Counted from the stretch's first letter, positions 45,559-56,920 are shown. The stretch is DNA of 64,000 nucleotides from Haloferax denitrificans ATCC 35960 (GCF_000337795.1 NZ_AOLP01000009.1:372001-436000), one strand, 5' to 3'. Program-made: numbers and translations. The notes: generated from the sequence alone by a model not told the origin.

Positions 45559-46656
45559 CTATTCCGCGCCCGGATACGTCGGAATCCGCGCCGACACCGC
45601 GCTCCCCTCGACGAACGGGAGCGACTCGCGGGTCGCGCCGACGCGGTCGCCGTCGACCGCGACTTCGAGGGCGTCGGTGTCGAGGCCGTAGTCCACGAGC
45701 GCGAAGCCGATGGGCGCGTCGAGCACCGGGCTCTCGACGGCGCGGGTGACGGTCCCGACCGACTCGCCGTCGGCGGAGACCTCGGCACCGGAGTCGGGGA
45801 GGGCGTCGGCGCGGAAGCCGACGAGTCGGCGCGAGGGTCGTCCGCGGTTTTCTATCTTCGAGACGAGTTCCTGACCGACGAAACAGCCCTTGTCGAAGTC
45901 CAGCGCGTTGCGGACGCCGACGACGTTCGGGACGTTGCCGCGGAGTTCCGTCTCGAAAAGCGGCGTGCCGGCCTCGGCGGTGAGGCTGTCCCACGTCCGG
46001 TAGCCGACGGGAACCGAGGGGTTGCCGTAGAACAGGAGCGCGTCGAGCACGTCTTCGGCGTCCTTCGCGCGGCAGATGACGTCGTAGCCCTCCTCGCCGG
46101 TCGGGTTGTCGGAGGCGACGACCGTGACGCCGAGTTCGCCGCCGATGGAGCCGCGGACGAACGAGAGTTCCGGCTCCGGCGCGCCCGCTCCCGAGAGGAC
46201 GCTCGCCACCTTCTCGGTCGACTGCGGGCCGTGGACGCCGAAGACGCCGAACTCGTCGGAGGCGTCGCGTATCTTGACGCGCTGGAGGAACGTCTTCGAG
46301 CGCCACTCCTCGACGAGCGGTTCGGCGCGGTCCCGCGGGGTGAAAATCAGCAGGCGCTCGCCCGCGTTGTAGACGTACATCTCCGTCTCGATGCGGCCGT
46401 CGGGGTCGAGAAGCAGGGCGTAGACGCCCTCGCCGTCCTCGTCGGGGACGGTGTTGGTCACCGCGTTGTCGACGTAGTCGACTCTATCTTCGCCCTCGAC
46501 GACGACCACGCCGTAGCCGTGTTCGATGACGCCGACGCCGTTTCTGACGGCGCGGTGAGTCCGTTCGGGGCGGCCGTAGTGGCTCACGACCTCGATTCCG
46601 CCGCGCGTCTCGAACGTCGCACCGTGTGCCTCGTGGATGTCGGCGACGAGTGTCAT
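45559..46656 (-). CDS. GcvT/YgfZ-family folate-binding protein
   Basis: A 365-aa protein of the aminomethyltransferase fold. The YgfZ-type motif Asp-Lys-Gly-Cys-Phe-Val-Gly-Gln-Glu at about 252-260 and Arg-Arg-Leu-Val-Gly-Phe at the C-terminal barrel are clear. YgfZ-like proteins use folate to support Fe-S cluster assembly; true glycine cleavage T proteins lack the Lys-Gly-Cys motif. No gcvP/gcvH is near. It is convergent with the reductase gene. ATG 46656 starts at the domain; 13 upstream residues are dropped. Confidence 0.88.
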   Translation of the reverse strand: MTLVADIHEAHGATFETRGGIEVVSHYGRPERTHRAVRNGVGVIEHGYGVVVVEGEDRVDYVDNAVTNTVPDEDGEGVYALLLDPDGRIETEMYVYNAGERLLIFTPRDRAEPLVEEWRSKTFLQRVKIRDASDEFGVFGVHGPQSTEKVASVLSGAGAPEPELSFVRGSIGGELGVTVVASDNPTGEEGYDVICRAKDAEDVLDALLFYGNPSVPVGYRTWDSLTAEAGTPLFETELRGNVPNVVGVRNALDFDKGCFVGQELVSKIENRGRPSRRLVGFRADALPDSGAEVSADGESVGTVTRAVESPVLDAPIGFALVDYGLDTDALEVAVDGDRVGATRESLPFVEGSAVSARIPTYPGAE

Positions 46657-46818
46657 TACCCCCCGTTTCGCCTTCGGCGCGTAAAACCCTCCCACTCCCG
46701 GACGACTCCCCCGGCTTTCGGTACGAGACCGTCCCGGTCTTCGGTACGGGACCTGCCCGGCGTCTCACGACCCGGCGGACGGGTAGTCAAAACGAGTCTG
46801 TAGTCCGCGTCGCCGCGC

Positions 46819-47118
46819 TCAGAGTCCGAACCGCTCGCGGAGTCTCTCGAACAGCGACGCGTCTTCTTCGACGGCTTCGCTCGGGTCCGGAACGACGCGC
46901 TCGTCGGCGTGGATGAGCACCCGCGTGTCGGCCTCTTCGACCACGATGAGGCTCTCGTCTTTGAGCGCTGACAGCGCCTCTTCGATGGTGTCGATGTCGG
47001 CGTCCACGGCGGCACGGAGTTCGAACACCGTCATCCCCTCGTCGTGGCGGTCGACGAGCGCGTCGAGCACCGCGACCTCGATGTCGCGGCGGTTCCGAAA
47101 CTCCCGCCTCGCTCTCAT
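46819..47118 (-). CDS. DUF6432-like winged-helix protein
   Basis: A 99-aa protein with a basic N-terminus (Arg-Arg-Glu-Phe-Arg-Asn-Arg-Arg) and a winged helix (about 12-70: Val-Ala-Val-Leu-Asp-Ala-Leu-Val-Asp, Met-Thr-Val-Phe-Glu-Leu-Arg, Ala-Leu-Ser-Ala-Leu-Lys-Asp-Glu-Ser-Leu). It matches a haloarchaeal family I recall as DUF6432. It is a likely DNA-binding regulator of unknown target, divergent from the gene at 47223. Confidence 0.83.
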   Translation of the reverse strand: MRARREFRNRRDIEVAVLDALVDRHDEGMTVFELRAAVDADIDTIEEALSALKDESLIVVEEADTRVLIHADERVVPDPSEAVEEDASLFERLRERFGL

Positions 47119-47222
47119 AGCGGGTACATCGTTGGCCTCCTGTTTACTTGTACCGCCCGTCTGACGGGCGTCGGACGGGCAGGGGGTACCTTTTTGTTTC
47201 CGAACCCCGGAATCCTCGCGTA

Positions 47223-48278
47223 ATGGGACTTACTTGCCGTCTTCTCGGGCACTCCTACGGAGACGCCGAGACGGAACGGGAGCGCGAGGAACGCGGCGAC
47301 GAGGTGGTCGTCTCGATTCGGGAGATACAGGTCTGTTCGCGGTGCGGAAACGAACAGGTAATCAGCGAGAACAAGGAGGTCACGGCCATCCGGACGCCCG
47401 AGGAGGTCGGGATGACGGAAGGCGAAGTCGAGACCGCGGCCGCGGGCTTCGAGCCGGCGAAGCCGCAACCCGGCGTCTCCGAGGCCGAAGACGCCGCCAT
47501 CGAGACGGCTCCGGACGCGGAGACGCGGGCAGAGGCCGACGCCGCCAACGCCGAGGCCGACGCCGCCGCCAGCGACGCTGAGGCGGGCGCGGGCGCGGAC
47601 GCTGACCCCGCGGCGCAACAGCCGAGCGAGGCGGCGAGCGCGACCGACGCCCGGCCCGCCGACCAGCCGGACGCGAGCGCCGACGCCGGTGGCGCTGACA
47701 CCGGGAGCGCCGAAAGCGCCGACGCCCCGCCGGTGACCGACGACGGCATCATCCTCGGCGACGACGAATCGCAGTCGGAACCCCGCGACCGGACGCAGTG
47801 GCCCGACGAGGTCGACGAGGTGGAGACCGACGACCCGACGCCGCCGGCCGACGGCGACGATGCGGAGTTCATCGATGCGGACGCCGAGGCGAGCGTCGAG
47901 ACCGACGCCGAGGCGGAGGCCGAACAGGGCCAGACCCGCGAACGCGGCGCGTGGCCCGACGCGCCGGGCGACGACGAGGGCTGGAACGCCCAGCCGGACG
48001 ACGGCGAGCCCGTCTCGGTCTCGTTCGGCGGCGGGCTGGCGCCGGAGGGGAGCGCCCCGCAGAGCCAGCGGTCCAACGGCCAGTACGTCGAGGCGGAAGA
48101 CGAAGACGAGTTCGTCCGCGCCGACGATTCGAACGTCGGCAACGAGGCCCCCGACGACGCCGTCGAGTACTACTGCCCGAACTGCGGGCACGCCCGCGGC
48201 GCGTCCTCGTCGTCGATGCGGGCCGGCGACATCTGCCCCGAGTGTAAAAAGGGCTACATCGCCGAGCGGGAATCCTGA
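47223..48278 (+). CDS. Acidic linker protein with zinc ribbons at both ends
   Basis: A 351-aa haloarchaeal protein (DUF7093-like in my recollection). The N-terminus has Gly-His-Ser-Tyr-Gly-Asp and Cys-Ser-Arg-Cys-Gly (38-41); the C-terminus has a complete ribbon Cys-Pro-Asn-Cys-Gly-His with Cys-Pro-Glu-Cys-Lys (about 316-342). Between lie some 230 residues of Ala/Asp/Glu-rich disorder. The layout suggests a nucleic-acid or ribosome-associated adaptor with a flexible tether. Function unknown. ATG 47223 begins the conserved N-terminal motif. Confidence 0.8.
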   Translation: MGLTCRLLGHSYGDAETEREREERGDEVVVSIREIQVCSRCGNEQVISENKEVTAIRTPEEVGMTEGEVETAAAGFEPAKPQPGVSEAEDAAIETAPDAETRAEADAANAEADAAASDAEAGAGADADPAAQQPSEAASATDARPADQPDASADAGGADTGSAESADAPPVTDDGIILGDDESQSEPRDRTQWPDEVDEVETDDPTPPADGDDAEFIDADAEASVETDAEAEAEQGQTRERGAWPDAPGDDEGWNAQPDDGEPVSVSFGGGLAPEGSAPQSQRSNGQYVEAEDEDEFVRADDSNVGNEAPDDAVEYYCPNCGHARGASSSSMRAGDICPECKKGYIAERES

Positions 48279-48348
48279 CCGCGGCACGCCCTCGCAGGCG
48301 TCGCAGAGTCGCGAAACAGGTAAACCATCCCCTGTCGAAAAGGCGTCC

Positions 48349-48729
48349 ATGAAGGAGTACAAGATGCGTCGTGGGGAGACGCTCGAAGAGCGAATTCCGG
48401 ACATGAAAGCGACGGTCGAAGACTACTTCGGCCCCATCACCGGCACCGAGGAGTTCAAAGGAAGCGACCTCTACGTCGTCGGCGAACCCAAGAACCCCGT
48501 GTTCACCCGTATCGTCGCCGGCGCGGTCAAGTACAGCGGCAAGAAGGACAAGCTCGCGGTCAACTTCGAGGAGGCCGACCCGGCCGACCTCGCTCCCGAA
48601 GACCTCGAAGCCGCGGGCGAGGCCGTCAGCGCGAAAAACGACTTCCTGTTGGAGGCGACGGGCCGCGACGCGAAGTCCCGCCGCGACTCGATGAAGCGCG
48701 CGGTCGAAGACGACGCGCCCGACGTCTGA
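48349..48729 (+). CDS. DUF5611-family protein
   Basis: A 126-aa soluble protein conserved in haloarchaea: Tyr-Lys-Met-Arg-Arg-Gly near the start, Tyr-Phe-Gly near residue 27, Leu-Tyr-Val-Val-Gly-Glu-Pro-Lys-Asn-Pro-Val-Phe and Val-Lys-Tyr-Ser-Gly-Lys-Lys-Asp-Lys-Leu-Ala-Val. I recall the name DUF5611; no function is known. It follows the zinc-ribbon gene by 70 nt and may be cotranscribed with it. Confidence 0.83.
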   Translation: MKEYKMRRGETLEERIPDMKATVEDYFGPITGTEEFKGSDLYVVGEPKNPVFTRIVAGAVKYSGKKDKLAVNFEEADPADLAPEDLEAAGEAVSAKNDFLLEATGRDAKSRRDSMKRAVEDDAPDV

Positions 48730-48890
48730 GCCGTCCGTCGCACTCTGGTTTTCTTGCACACCTCGTCCGCCGAGCGGCCGCGCCACCGGCGAAACGTACA
48801 TAGTGTTACCGCGTGACACTCTGGCCGTCTGCGACCGCGACACGCCTAGACACGAATTTTTATTTCGGTTGTGAGTAAAAACTTCCGGCA

Positions 48891-48900
48891 CGGTTAAGTG
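48891..48900 (+). promoter_or_regulatory. Promoter of uspA-type gene
   Basis: CGGTTAAGTG is centred about 26 nt before ATG 48922, the leaderless spacing. Upstream, 48855-48882 is AT-rich (TTTTTATTT, GTAAAAAC) and may hold regulatory sites. Confidence 0.5.
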
Positions 48901-48921
48901 CCGACGGGGTGAACTGACTAT

Positions 48922-49380
48922 ATGGCCATCGAGACTATTCTGCTCGCTATCGGCGCGGGCGACTCCAGCCGAATCGACAGACTCGCCGAAGAGACCATCG
49001 ACGTAGCCGGACCGACCGGCGCGACGGTCGTCATCGGGCACGTCTTCACGAGAGACGAGTACGACGACGCGCTCGACAACCTCGATTTCGACATCACGGC
49101 CGAGGAGGTTTCGCCGGACGACGTGGCCCGACGACACGCCACCGTCCGCGAACTCACGCGCCACTTCGACGACGCCGACATCGACTACGTCGTCCACGGC
49201 CGGGTCGGCCACCACGGCGAGGAACTCGTCGAACTCGCGGGCGAGGTCGACGCCGACCGGCTCGTCGTCGGCGGTCGGAAGCGCTCGCCGGCCGGCAAGG
49301 CCGTCTTCGGGAGCGTCGCACAGGAGGTCATGCTCGAAGCGTCGTGCCCCGTGACGTTCGTCCGCGCGGACACCAAGTGA
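48922..49380 (+). CDS. Universal stress protein (UspA family)
   Basis: A 152-aa single USP domain. The ATP-binding motif Gly-Gly-Arg-Lys-Arg-Ser-Pro-Ala-Gly-Lys-Ala-Val-Phe-Gly-Ser at about 116-130 fits Gly-x2-Gly-x9-Gly-(Ser) apart from a residue shift, and Cys-Pro-Val-Thr-Phe-Val-Arg ends the domain. Predicted dimeric nucleotide-binding stress protein in the cytoplasm. One of many USP paralogues expected in haloarchaea. Confidence 0.92.
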   Translation: MAIETILLAIGAGDSSRIDRLAEETIDVAGPTGATVVIGHVFTRDEYDDALDNLDFDITAEEVSPDDVARRHATVRELTRHFDDADIDYVVHGRVGHHGEELVELAGEVDADRLVVGGRKRSPAGKAVFGSVAQEVMLEASCPVTFVRADTK

Positions 49381-49459
49381 CGGTCTGCGGGCGGCGTGAC
49401 CCCCGATATCCCTGATTTTCGGAGGCAACTACATATCTTAGCGCGCCGTCAGCTTCCGC

Positions 49460-50137
49460 ATGGACCACTCCATCGATTACCGCCCGTCGTTCGCCCTCCT
49501 CACCGTCTCGCTCGACGAGGGCGAGTCGCTCCGGTCGGAGGCCGGCGCGATGGTCAGCTACTCCGACGGTATCGACATCGAGACGAACGCGAAAGGCGGC
49601 CTCTTCGGGTCGCTCAAGCGGAGCGTCCTCGGCGGCGAGTCGTTCTTCCAGAACACGTTCAGCGCGCGACAGGCGGGCGAGATTTCGTTAGCGCCCCCGC
49701 TTCCGGGCGACATCGTCCACCACGGCCTCGCCGACGAGACGCTGTACGTCCAGTCCGGGTCGTACCTCGCTTCGGACCCCGCGCTCGACCTCGATACCTC
49801 CTTCGGCGGGGCGAAGACGTTCTTCGGGAGCGAGGGGCTGTTCCTGCTCAAACTGACCGGCACCGGCGACAGCTTCCTGTCGAGCTACGGGGCCATCCAC
49901 GAGGTCGAACTCGACGACGGCGAGCGCTACACGGTCGACACCGGCCACATCGTCGCCTTCGACGAGACGACGGACTTCTCCGTCGAGCGCGTCGGCGGCC
50001 TGAAGTCCACCCTGTTCAGCGGCGAGGGACTCGTCTGTACCTTCACCGGACCGGGGACCGTCTGGACGCAGTCGCGTAGCATGGACTCGTTCCTCTCGTG
50101 GCTCATCCCCAAACTCCCGACCAACAACTCCGCGTGA
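49460..50137 (+). CDS. AIM24-family (TIGR00266) protein
   Basis: A 225-aa double-stranded beta-helix protein. Typical segments are Glu-Ala-Gly-Ala-Met-Val-Ser-Tyr, Gly-Gly-Leu-Phe-Gly-Ser-Leu-Lys-Arg, Gly-Glu-Ser-Phe-Phe-Gln-Asn and Gly-Glu-Gly-Leu-Val-Cys-Thr-Phe-Thr-Gly-Pro-Gly. The yeast relative helps inner-membrane organisation; prokaryotic roles are unclear. A TATA-like ACATATCTTA (49431-49440) lies at leaderless spacing from ATG 49460. Confidence 0.9.
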   Translation: MDHSIDYRPSFALLTVSLDEGESLRSEAGAMVSYSDGIDIETNAKGGLFGSLKRSVLGGESFFQNTFSARQAGEISLAPPLPGDIVHHGLADETLYVQSGSYLASDPALDLDTSFGGAKTFFGSEGLFLLKLTGTGDSFLSSYGAIHEVELDDGERYTVDTGHIVAFDETTDFSVERVGGLKSTLFSGEGLVCTFTGPGTVWTQSRSMDSFLSWLIPKLPTNNSA

Positions 50138-50221
50138 CCGCGTGCCGGGAGTTACATCGCCGCGAGTAAATCTGCCGAAAATCCCGCTTAGTTAAGTGGT
50201 GGGCGCATCCCTATGGGAACG

Positions 50222-51190
50222 ATGGCGTACTACGTGGGCGTCGACTTGGGGGCGACGAACGTCCGTTCCGTGGTGGGCGACGACGAGGGAACGATCCTCG
50301 GAGAGGCCCGTGACAACACTCCGCGCGGCCCGACGGGAATCGCGGTCACCGAGGCGGTCCTCGGCGTCGTCCGCGAGGCGTGTGCCGAGGCGGGCATCGA
50401 CCCGAGCGACGCGGTCGCGGCCGGCATCGGCGCAATCGGCCCGCTCGACTTGGCCGAGGGCGCGGTCGAGAACCCGGCGAACCTGCCGGACACCATCGAC
50501 CGCATCCCGCTGACCGGTCCCCTCTCGGTGCTGTTGGAGACGGACGAGGTGTACCTGCACAACGACACGAACGCCGGCGTCATCGGCGAGCGGTTCCACT
50601 CCGACCGCAACCCCGACGACATGGTGTATCTCACCATCTCGTCGGGTATCGGCGCGGGCGTCTGCGTCGACGGGCACGTCCTCGCCGGGTGGGACGGCAA
50701 CGCCGGCGAGGTCGGCCACCTGACGCTCGACCCCCACGGCTTCATGACGTGCGGGTGCGGCCACAACGGTCACTGGGAGGGCTACTGCTCGGGGAACAAC
50801 ATCCCGAAGTACGCCCGCGAACTCCACGAGGAGGACCCGGTCGACACCGCGCTTCCCGTCTCCGACCCCGATTTCTCCGCGGTCGACGTGTTCGAACACG
50901 CCGGCGAGGACGAGTTCGCCGACCACATCATCAGCCAACTGGGCCACTGGAACGCGATGGGCGTCGCCAACATCGTCCACGCGTACGCGCCGCTCATCAT
51001 CTACGTCGGCGGCGCGGTCGCGCTCAACAACCCGGACCTCGTGTTAGAGCCCATCCGCGAGCAGATGAGCGAGATGGTCATGTCGAACATCCCCGAGATT
51101 CAACTGACGACGCTCGGCGACGAGGTCGTGGTCGAGGGGGCGTTGGCGAGCGCGATGACCGGTGGAACTGGCGACCGCTCGCGGCTGTGA
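50222..51190 (+). CDS. ROK-family sugar kinase (glucokinase-like)
   Basis: A 322-aa kinase. The phosphate-1 motif Val-Asp-Leu-Gly-Ala-Thr-Asn is at 7-13, a sugar-binding Asn-Asp-Thr-Asn-Ala near 115, the phosphate-2 Ser-Ser-Gly-Ile-Gly-Ala-Gly, and the ROK zinc motif Cys-Gly-Cys-Gly-His-Asn-Gly-His-Trp-Glu-Gly-Tyr-Cys-Ser-Gly near 177-190. This fits glucokinase-type ROK enzymes; N-acetylglucosamine or fructose remain possible. ATG 50222 suits the family N-terminus and the TATA-like GTTAAGTGG at 50191; ATG 50213 is the alternative. Confidence 0.9.
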   Translation: MAYYVGVDLGATNVRSVVGDDEGTILGEARDNTPRGPTGIAVTEAVLGVVREACAEAGIDPSDAVAAGIGAIGPLDLAEGAVENPANLPDTIDRIPLTGPLSVLLETDEVYLHNDTNAGVIGERFHSDRNPDDMVYLTISSGIGAGVCVDGHVLAGWDGNAGEVGHLTLDPHGFMTCGCGHNGHWEGYCSGNNIPKYARELHEEDPVDTALPVSDPDFSAVDVFEHAGEDEFADHIISQLGHWNAMGVANIVHAYAPLIIYVGGAVALNNPDLVLEPIREQMSEMVMSNIPEIQLTTLGDEVVVEGALASAMTGGTGDRSRL

Positions 51191-53593
<2,403 letters not shown>

Positions 53594-53599
53594 CCCATC

Positions 53600-53664
53600 T
53601 TTTTTCACGGGGTCCTCGGCAACGTCGTTGCCTCGAACCCCGCCAAAAAATCTGGACCAAAAAA
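53600..53664. terminator. Bidirectional terminator with nested hairpin
   Basis: T6 (53600-53605), then CGGGGT (53608-53613) pairing with ACCCCG (53637-53642) around an inner GGCAAC-GTC-GTTGCC (53618-53632), then A6 (53645-53650) and a second A6 (53659-53664). Both strands carry T-tracts, serving the NifU-type gene and the minus-strand FAU-1 gene. Confidence 0.65.
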
Positions 53665-53912
53665 GCCGGCTACTCCCTTCGGTCGTAGCCGTACGGTTCC
53701 CTCCAACACTCCATCCTGTTCCGCGATTCTCGATACGTATTCAGTCGTGTCGACCGTGTGAATCGGCCGGCCGTCCTCACGCTCCCGTTCCTCGTGGCCT
53801 TCGCGGAGTGTTCGTCGCCGGCCCGGATATCGGCCTCTCGACGACTCCCGCCACCACGACGACCGAGTCCTCCCCGGCAACGACGACTGACCGTCTTCCG
53901 AAGTTGCGATGT
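53665..53912. other. Stretch between terminator and FAU-1 stop, no gene supported
   Basis: About 250 nt lie between the end of the FAU-1 coding region and the T-tracts on its strand. Frames are open on the minus strand but have no good start and no recognisable product, so this may be a long 3' untranslated region. Confidence 0.5.
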
Positions 53913-55319
53913 CTACCCCGACAGCGCCGACTCCAGACTCGACGCCACCGACCGCGCCTTCTCGGCCAGTTCTTCCGAGATGTGCCCGGCCTCGACGGCC
54001 TCGTCGAGTTCGTCGTCGTCGACGCGCTCGACCGTCCCGTCGGCGTGTTTCACCACGTCGACGTGGAGGTCGACGTACCGAATCTCGTCGGGGAAGCACT
54101 CGACGGGCGTGCAGATGTTGACGTAGGTCCCCTTGACCGTGCCCTCGGAATCGCGGTACACCGTCGGGTACCACCATCGCCCCTCGCGGAACTTCGTGAC
54201 CGCCACGTCGCCGGACTCGCGGTCGACGCCGAGGGCGTCGTAGGTGCCACCGCCGGTCATGCTCCGCCGGAGTTCGACGGTTCCCTCGGAGTCGCGTTCC
54301 GTCACCTCGCCGGAGCCGAGCGTGATGAGTCGGCCGTCGGGCTTGCCGTGGCCGATTTCCACGTCGTCGCCTTCGAGCGGGCCGAACTGCGCGGTCACCA
54401 CGTCGAAGGGGAACTCGCCGTCGGCGACCGACTCGCAGAGCGCCTCCGCGAGGTCGACGCCGGCGGAGGCCTTCGGCGAGGCGGCCTTCGTCCGGTGGTG
54501 GCCGGGCATCGTCGTCTCGACGGCCCGGCGCTGGGCGTCGAGTTCGAAGCGGGTCTCGCGGCCGAACCAGACCCACGTCGTCGCGGTGGGCGCGGCGACC
54601 GCCCGCGGGGCGTCGACGGGTTCCGAGAGCGCGTCGTCGAGTTCCGCGGCCACCTCGGCGGCCCGGTCGAGCGCGTCGTTCAGGGCGCTCATGTCGGCGT
54701 CGACGGCGTCGCGGTGCCAGCGGATGCCCCAGCCATCGGGCGGGTCGCCGCCGAGGAGGTCCGTCATGCCGGCCAGTTCGCGGGCGGCGGCCTCGTCGCG
54801 GGTGTCGACGCGGACGCCCTCCGAATCGGGGTCGAGGGTCGCCAGCCCCGCGACGGCGCGGACGTCGCCGGTCAGTTCGGCCCGGTGGGAGGCCCACGGC
54901 GGGGCCGACTCGGACACTTGCACGCGGACCTCGTCGCCGACTTCCACGCGGCCGTCGACGTCGCCGTACGAGAGGTAGCCTTCGGCCTCGCCGAGGTCGC
55001 AGACCGCGCCGCCGCCGAGGGTGTCGGTCACGCGGGCGTCGAACACCGCGCCGGTCGGCGCGGGGTCGTCCCACGCGAAGGTGTCGATACCGAGGTCGGT
55101 GAGGCGCTCGGTGGCCGTTTCGACCGCCTCTGGCGCGCCGGTCGCGCCGACGCCCTGTCGGTTCCGGGTCGTCTCGACCGACACGTCGTGGTCCGACGAG
55201 TCGAACTCGGCGTCGAAGCGGTCGCGAATCGGGCCGGACGCCTGCACCACGTCGTGGCCGGCGTCGAGGAAGACGCTCGTGAGCGCGGTGGCGTAGATGC
55301 CGCGGACGCGGACCCTCAT
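53913..55319 (-). CDS. fau1: FAU-1 family ribonuclease / RNA-binding protein
   Basis: A 468-aa archaeal FAU-1 (AU-1) protein. An N-terminal domain with Arg-Gly-Ile-Tyr-Ala-Thr-Ala-Leu, an S1/OB-like strand set (about 100-135: Gly-Asp-Glu-Val-Arg-Val-Gln-Val), Gly-(His)-His near 290, and a C-terminal DUF402 domain with Asp-Gly-(Arg), Tyr-Val-Asn-Ile-Cys-Thr-Pro-Val-Glu and Tyr-Val-Asp-Leu-His-Val-Asp-Val. FAU-1 cleaves AU-rich RNA and takes part in 5S rRNA maturation. The ATG overlaps the upstream gene's stop by 4 nt. Confidence 0.92.
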   Translation of the reverse strand: MRVRVRGIYATALTSVFLDAGHDVVQASGPIRDRFDAEFDSSDHDVSVETTRNRQGVGATGAPEAVETATERLTDLGIDTFAWDDPAPTGAVFDARVTDTLGGGAVCDLGEAEGYLSYGDVDGRVEVGDEVRVQVSESAPPWASHRAELTGDVRAVAGLATLDPDSEGVRVDTRDEAAARELAGMTDLLGGDPPDGWGIRWHRDAVDADMSALNDALDRAAEVAAELDDALSEPVDAPRAVAAPTATTWVWFGRETRFELDAQRRAVETTMPGHHRTKAASPKASAGVDLAEALCESVADGEFPFDVVTAQFGPLEGDDVEIGHGKPDGRLITLGSGEVTERDSEGTVELRRSMTGGGTYDALGVDRESGDVAVTKFREGRWWYPTVYRDSEGTVKGTYVNICTPVECFPDEIRYVDLHVDVVKHADGTVERVDDDELDEAVEAGHISEELAEKARSVASSLESALSG

Positions 55320-55690
55320 AGCTCGTCGGCGTCGCGGGCGAAGGTGACGCGGGCGTCGACCGTCGGCCCGAGCGTCAGTTCGATTTTCTCCTCCGAGAGG
55401 ACGCGACCGCCCTCGATGGGGACGCCCCACGAGTCGAACTTGAGGTAGCCGCGGAGGTCCGCGCCGTGGGTGTAGAGGTCGACGTGGTCGACGGCGTGTT
55501 CCTGCACGTCGGTGGCGCTGTGGGCCATCTCCATGTCCGAGTAAACCGTGCCGCCGTCGCCGAAGAACGCGGCGATGGCGTCTGCGTCCGATTCGACTGC
55601 GTCGCTCACGAGGTCCGACGCGGCCCGGAGGTCGTCGGTGTCGAGGCCGACCTCGCGGAGCGCCGCCTGTTCGCGGGGGTCGAAGTGCAT
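55316..55690 (-). CDS. Small haloarchaeal protein coupled to FAU-1
   Basis: A 124-aa acidic protein (DUF7532-like in my recollection). The end Glu-Leu-Thr-Leu-Gly-Pro-Thr-Val-Asp-Ala-Arg-Val-Thr-Phe and Gly-Val-Pro-Ile-Glu-Gly-Gly-Arg-Val-Leu look like a beta domain; the first half is helical. Its stop overlaps the FAU-1 start by 4 nt, so the two are translationally coupled and may act together in RNA processing. Start ATG 55690 avoids an 8-residue basic extension. Confidence 0.8.
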   Translation of the reverse strand: MHFDPREQAALREVGLDTDDLRAASDLVSDAVESDADAIAAFFGDGGTVYSDMEMAHSATDVQEHAVDHVDLYTHGADLRGYLKFDSWGVPIEGGRVLSEEKIELTLGPTVDARVTFARDADEL

Positions 55691-55882
55691 ACCCGCCCTT
55701 CGGAGCGGAGGCATTAACGTCGTACGGTCGGTCGCCGGCCGCTGGGCCGGGCGGCTGGTCGTCAGTCAGTCGGTCGTCGGTCAGTCAGTCTGTCGCCGGC
55801 CACCCGACTGTCAGCCCTTCGGCCGGTCGCGGGATGTCGTGGCCGAAGCTATTACCAGATGCAATACCCTTTGTGCTACGTG

Positions 55883-56920
55883 ATGGACCAGCAGGACCCA
55901 GTCGAGCAGGCGTCCGACGGCTCGGACGACCTCTACGACATCGCCACGTGGGAGGAACGAACCTCGGTTGACGGGCTCGCGGTCGCGCTCTACCGGGTGT
56001 TGCTCGCGTCGACCCGCGCGCTGGTCATCCTCGCCGCGCTCCTCATCCTCGTCGGTATCGGCGGCCTGTCGGCGCTCACCGACCCGCAGGTCGGCGCGCT
56101 CACCCTGCTTTCGGCGCTCCCGGCGCTCGCGCTCGCGGGCTACGTCTACTACTCCGACGTGACCCAAAACGAGCCGCTGTCGATGCTCGTGGTGACGTTC
56201 CTCCTCGGCGTCCTCACCGCCACGTTCGCCGCGATTCTCAACTCGCTTCTGAGCAACGTCGGCCAGACCATCGCGGCCGAGTTCCAGTTGGCGCTCGGCT
56301 TCCTCGGGAGCGCCGTGTTCTACTTCCTCGTCGTCGGCCCGGTCGAAGAGACCGTCAAGCTCCTCGCGGTCAGGCTGTACGCCTACTCCCACGACAGCTT
56401 CAACGCCGTCATCGACGGGGCCGTCTACGGCGCGATGGCCGGCCTCGGCTTCGCCACCATCGAAAACGCCCTGTACATCACCCGCAACCTCACGTCTTCG
56501 GGGCTCGATGTCGGCTCCGGCGGCGTCGGCATCATCGCCGCCGGCGGGACGATTACCGCGGTCCGGGCGCTCGCCGGACCGGGCCACGTCATCTACTCGG
56601 CCATCGCGGGCTACTACCTCGGCCTCGCCAAGTTCAACAAGGAAAACGCCGGTCCAATCGTCATCAAGGGCCTCGTCCTCGCGGCGCTGGTCCACGCGAC
56701 GTACAACACGACGGTCGGCCTCGGCTCGACCGTCATCGCGGGGATAACCGGCCTCGGCGGTCTCGCGGCCTTCCTCGTCTACGTCATCATCTACGACGGC
56801 GTCTTCGGGCTCTACCTCATCGGGAAGCTCCGCCGCTACAGCCAGGCGTACCACCGCGCCCACGCGCCCGGCCCGAGCGCGGCGTCGTTCAGCTCCGAAC
56901 GGACGGAGTTCGAGGACTGA
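55883..56920 (+). CDS. PrsW-family intramembrane metalloprotease
   Basis: A 345-aa protein with about eight membrane helices. The PrsW catalytic motifs are present: Val-Glu-Glu-Thr-Val-Lys-Leu near 153, Gly-Leu-Gly-Phe-Ala-Thr-Ile-Glu-Asn near 194, and Gly-His-Val-Ile-Tyr-Ser near 234 with a later His-Ala-Thr-Tyr-Asn. PrsW proteases start regulated cleavage of membrane proteins. No anti-sigma substrate applies in archaea, so the target is unknown. An in-frame ATG at 55859 is possible. Confidence 0.92.
   Translation: MDQQDPVEQASDGSDDLYDIATWEERTSVDGLAVALYRVLLASTRALVILAALLILVGIGGLSALTDPQVGALTLLSALPALALAGYVYYSDVTQNEPLSMLVVTFLLGVLTATFAAILNSLLSNVGQTIAAEFQLALGFLGSAVFYFLVVGPVEETVKLLAVRLYAYSHDSFNAVIDGAVYGAMAGLGFATIENALYITRNLTSSGLDVGSGGVGIIAAGGTITAVRALAGPGHVIYSAIAGYYLGLAKFNKENAGPIVIKGLVLAALVHATYNTTVGLGSTVIAGITGLGGLAAFLVYVIIYDGVFGLYLIGKLRRYSQAYHRAHAPGPSAASFSSERTEFED

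Noticed and set aside
53605..53912. Minus-strand frame past the FAU-1 stop that could be a small gene
   Set aside because: It lacks a good start codon and ends in terminator sequence.
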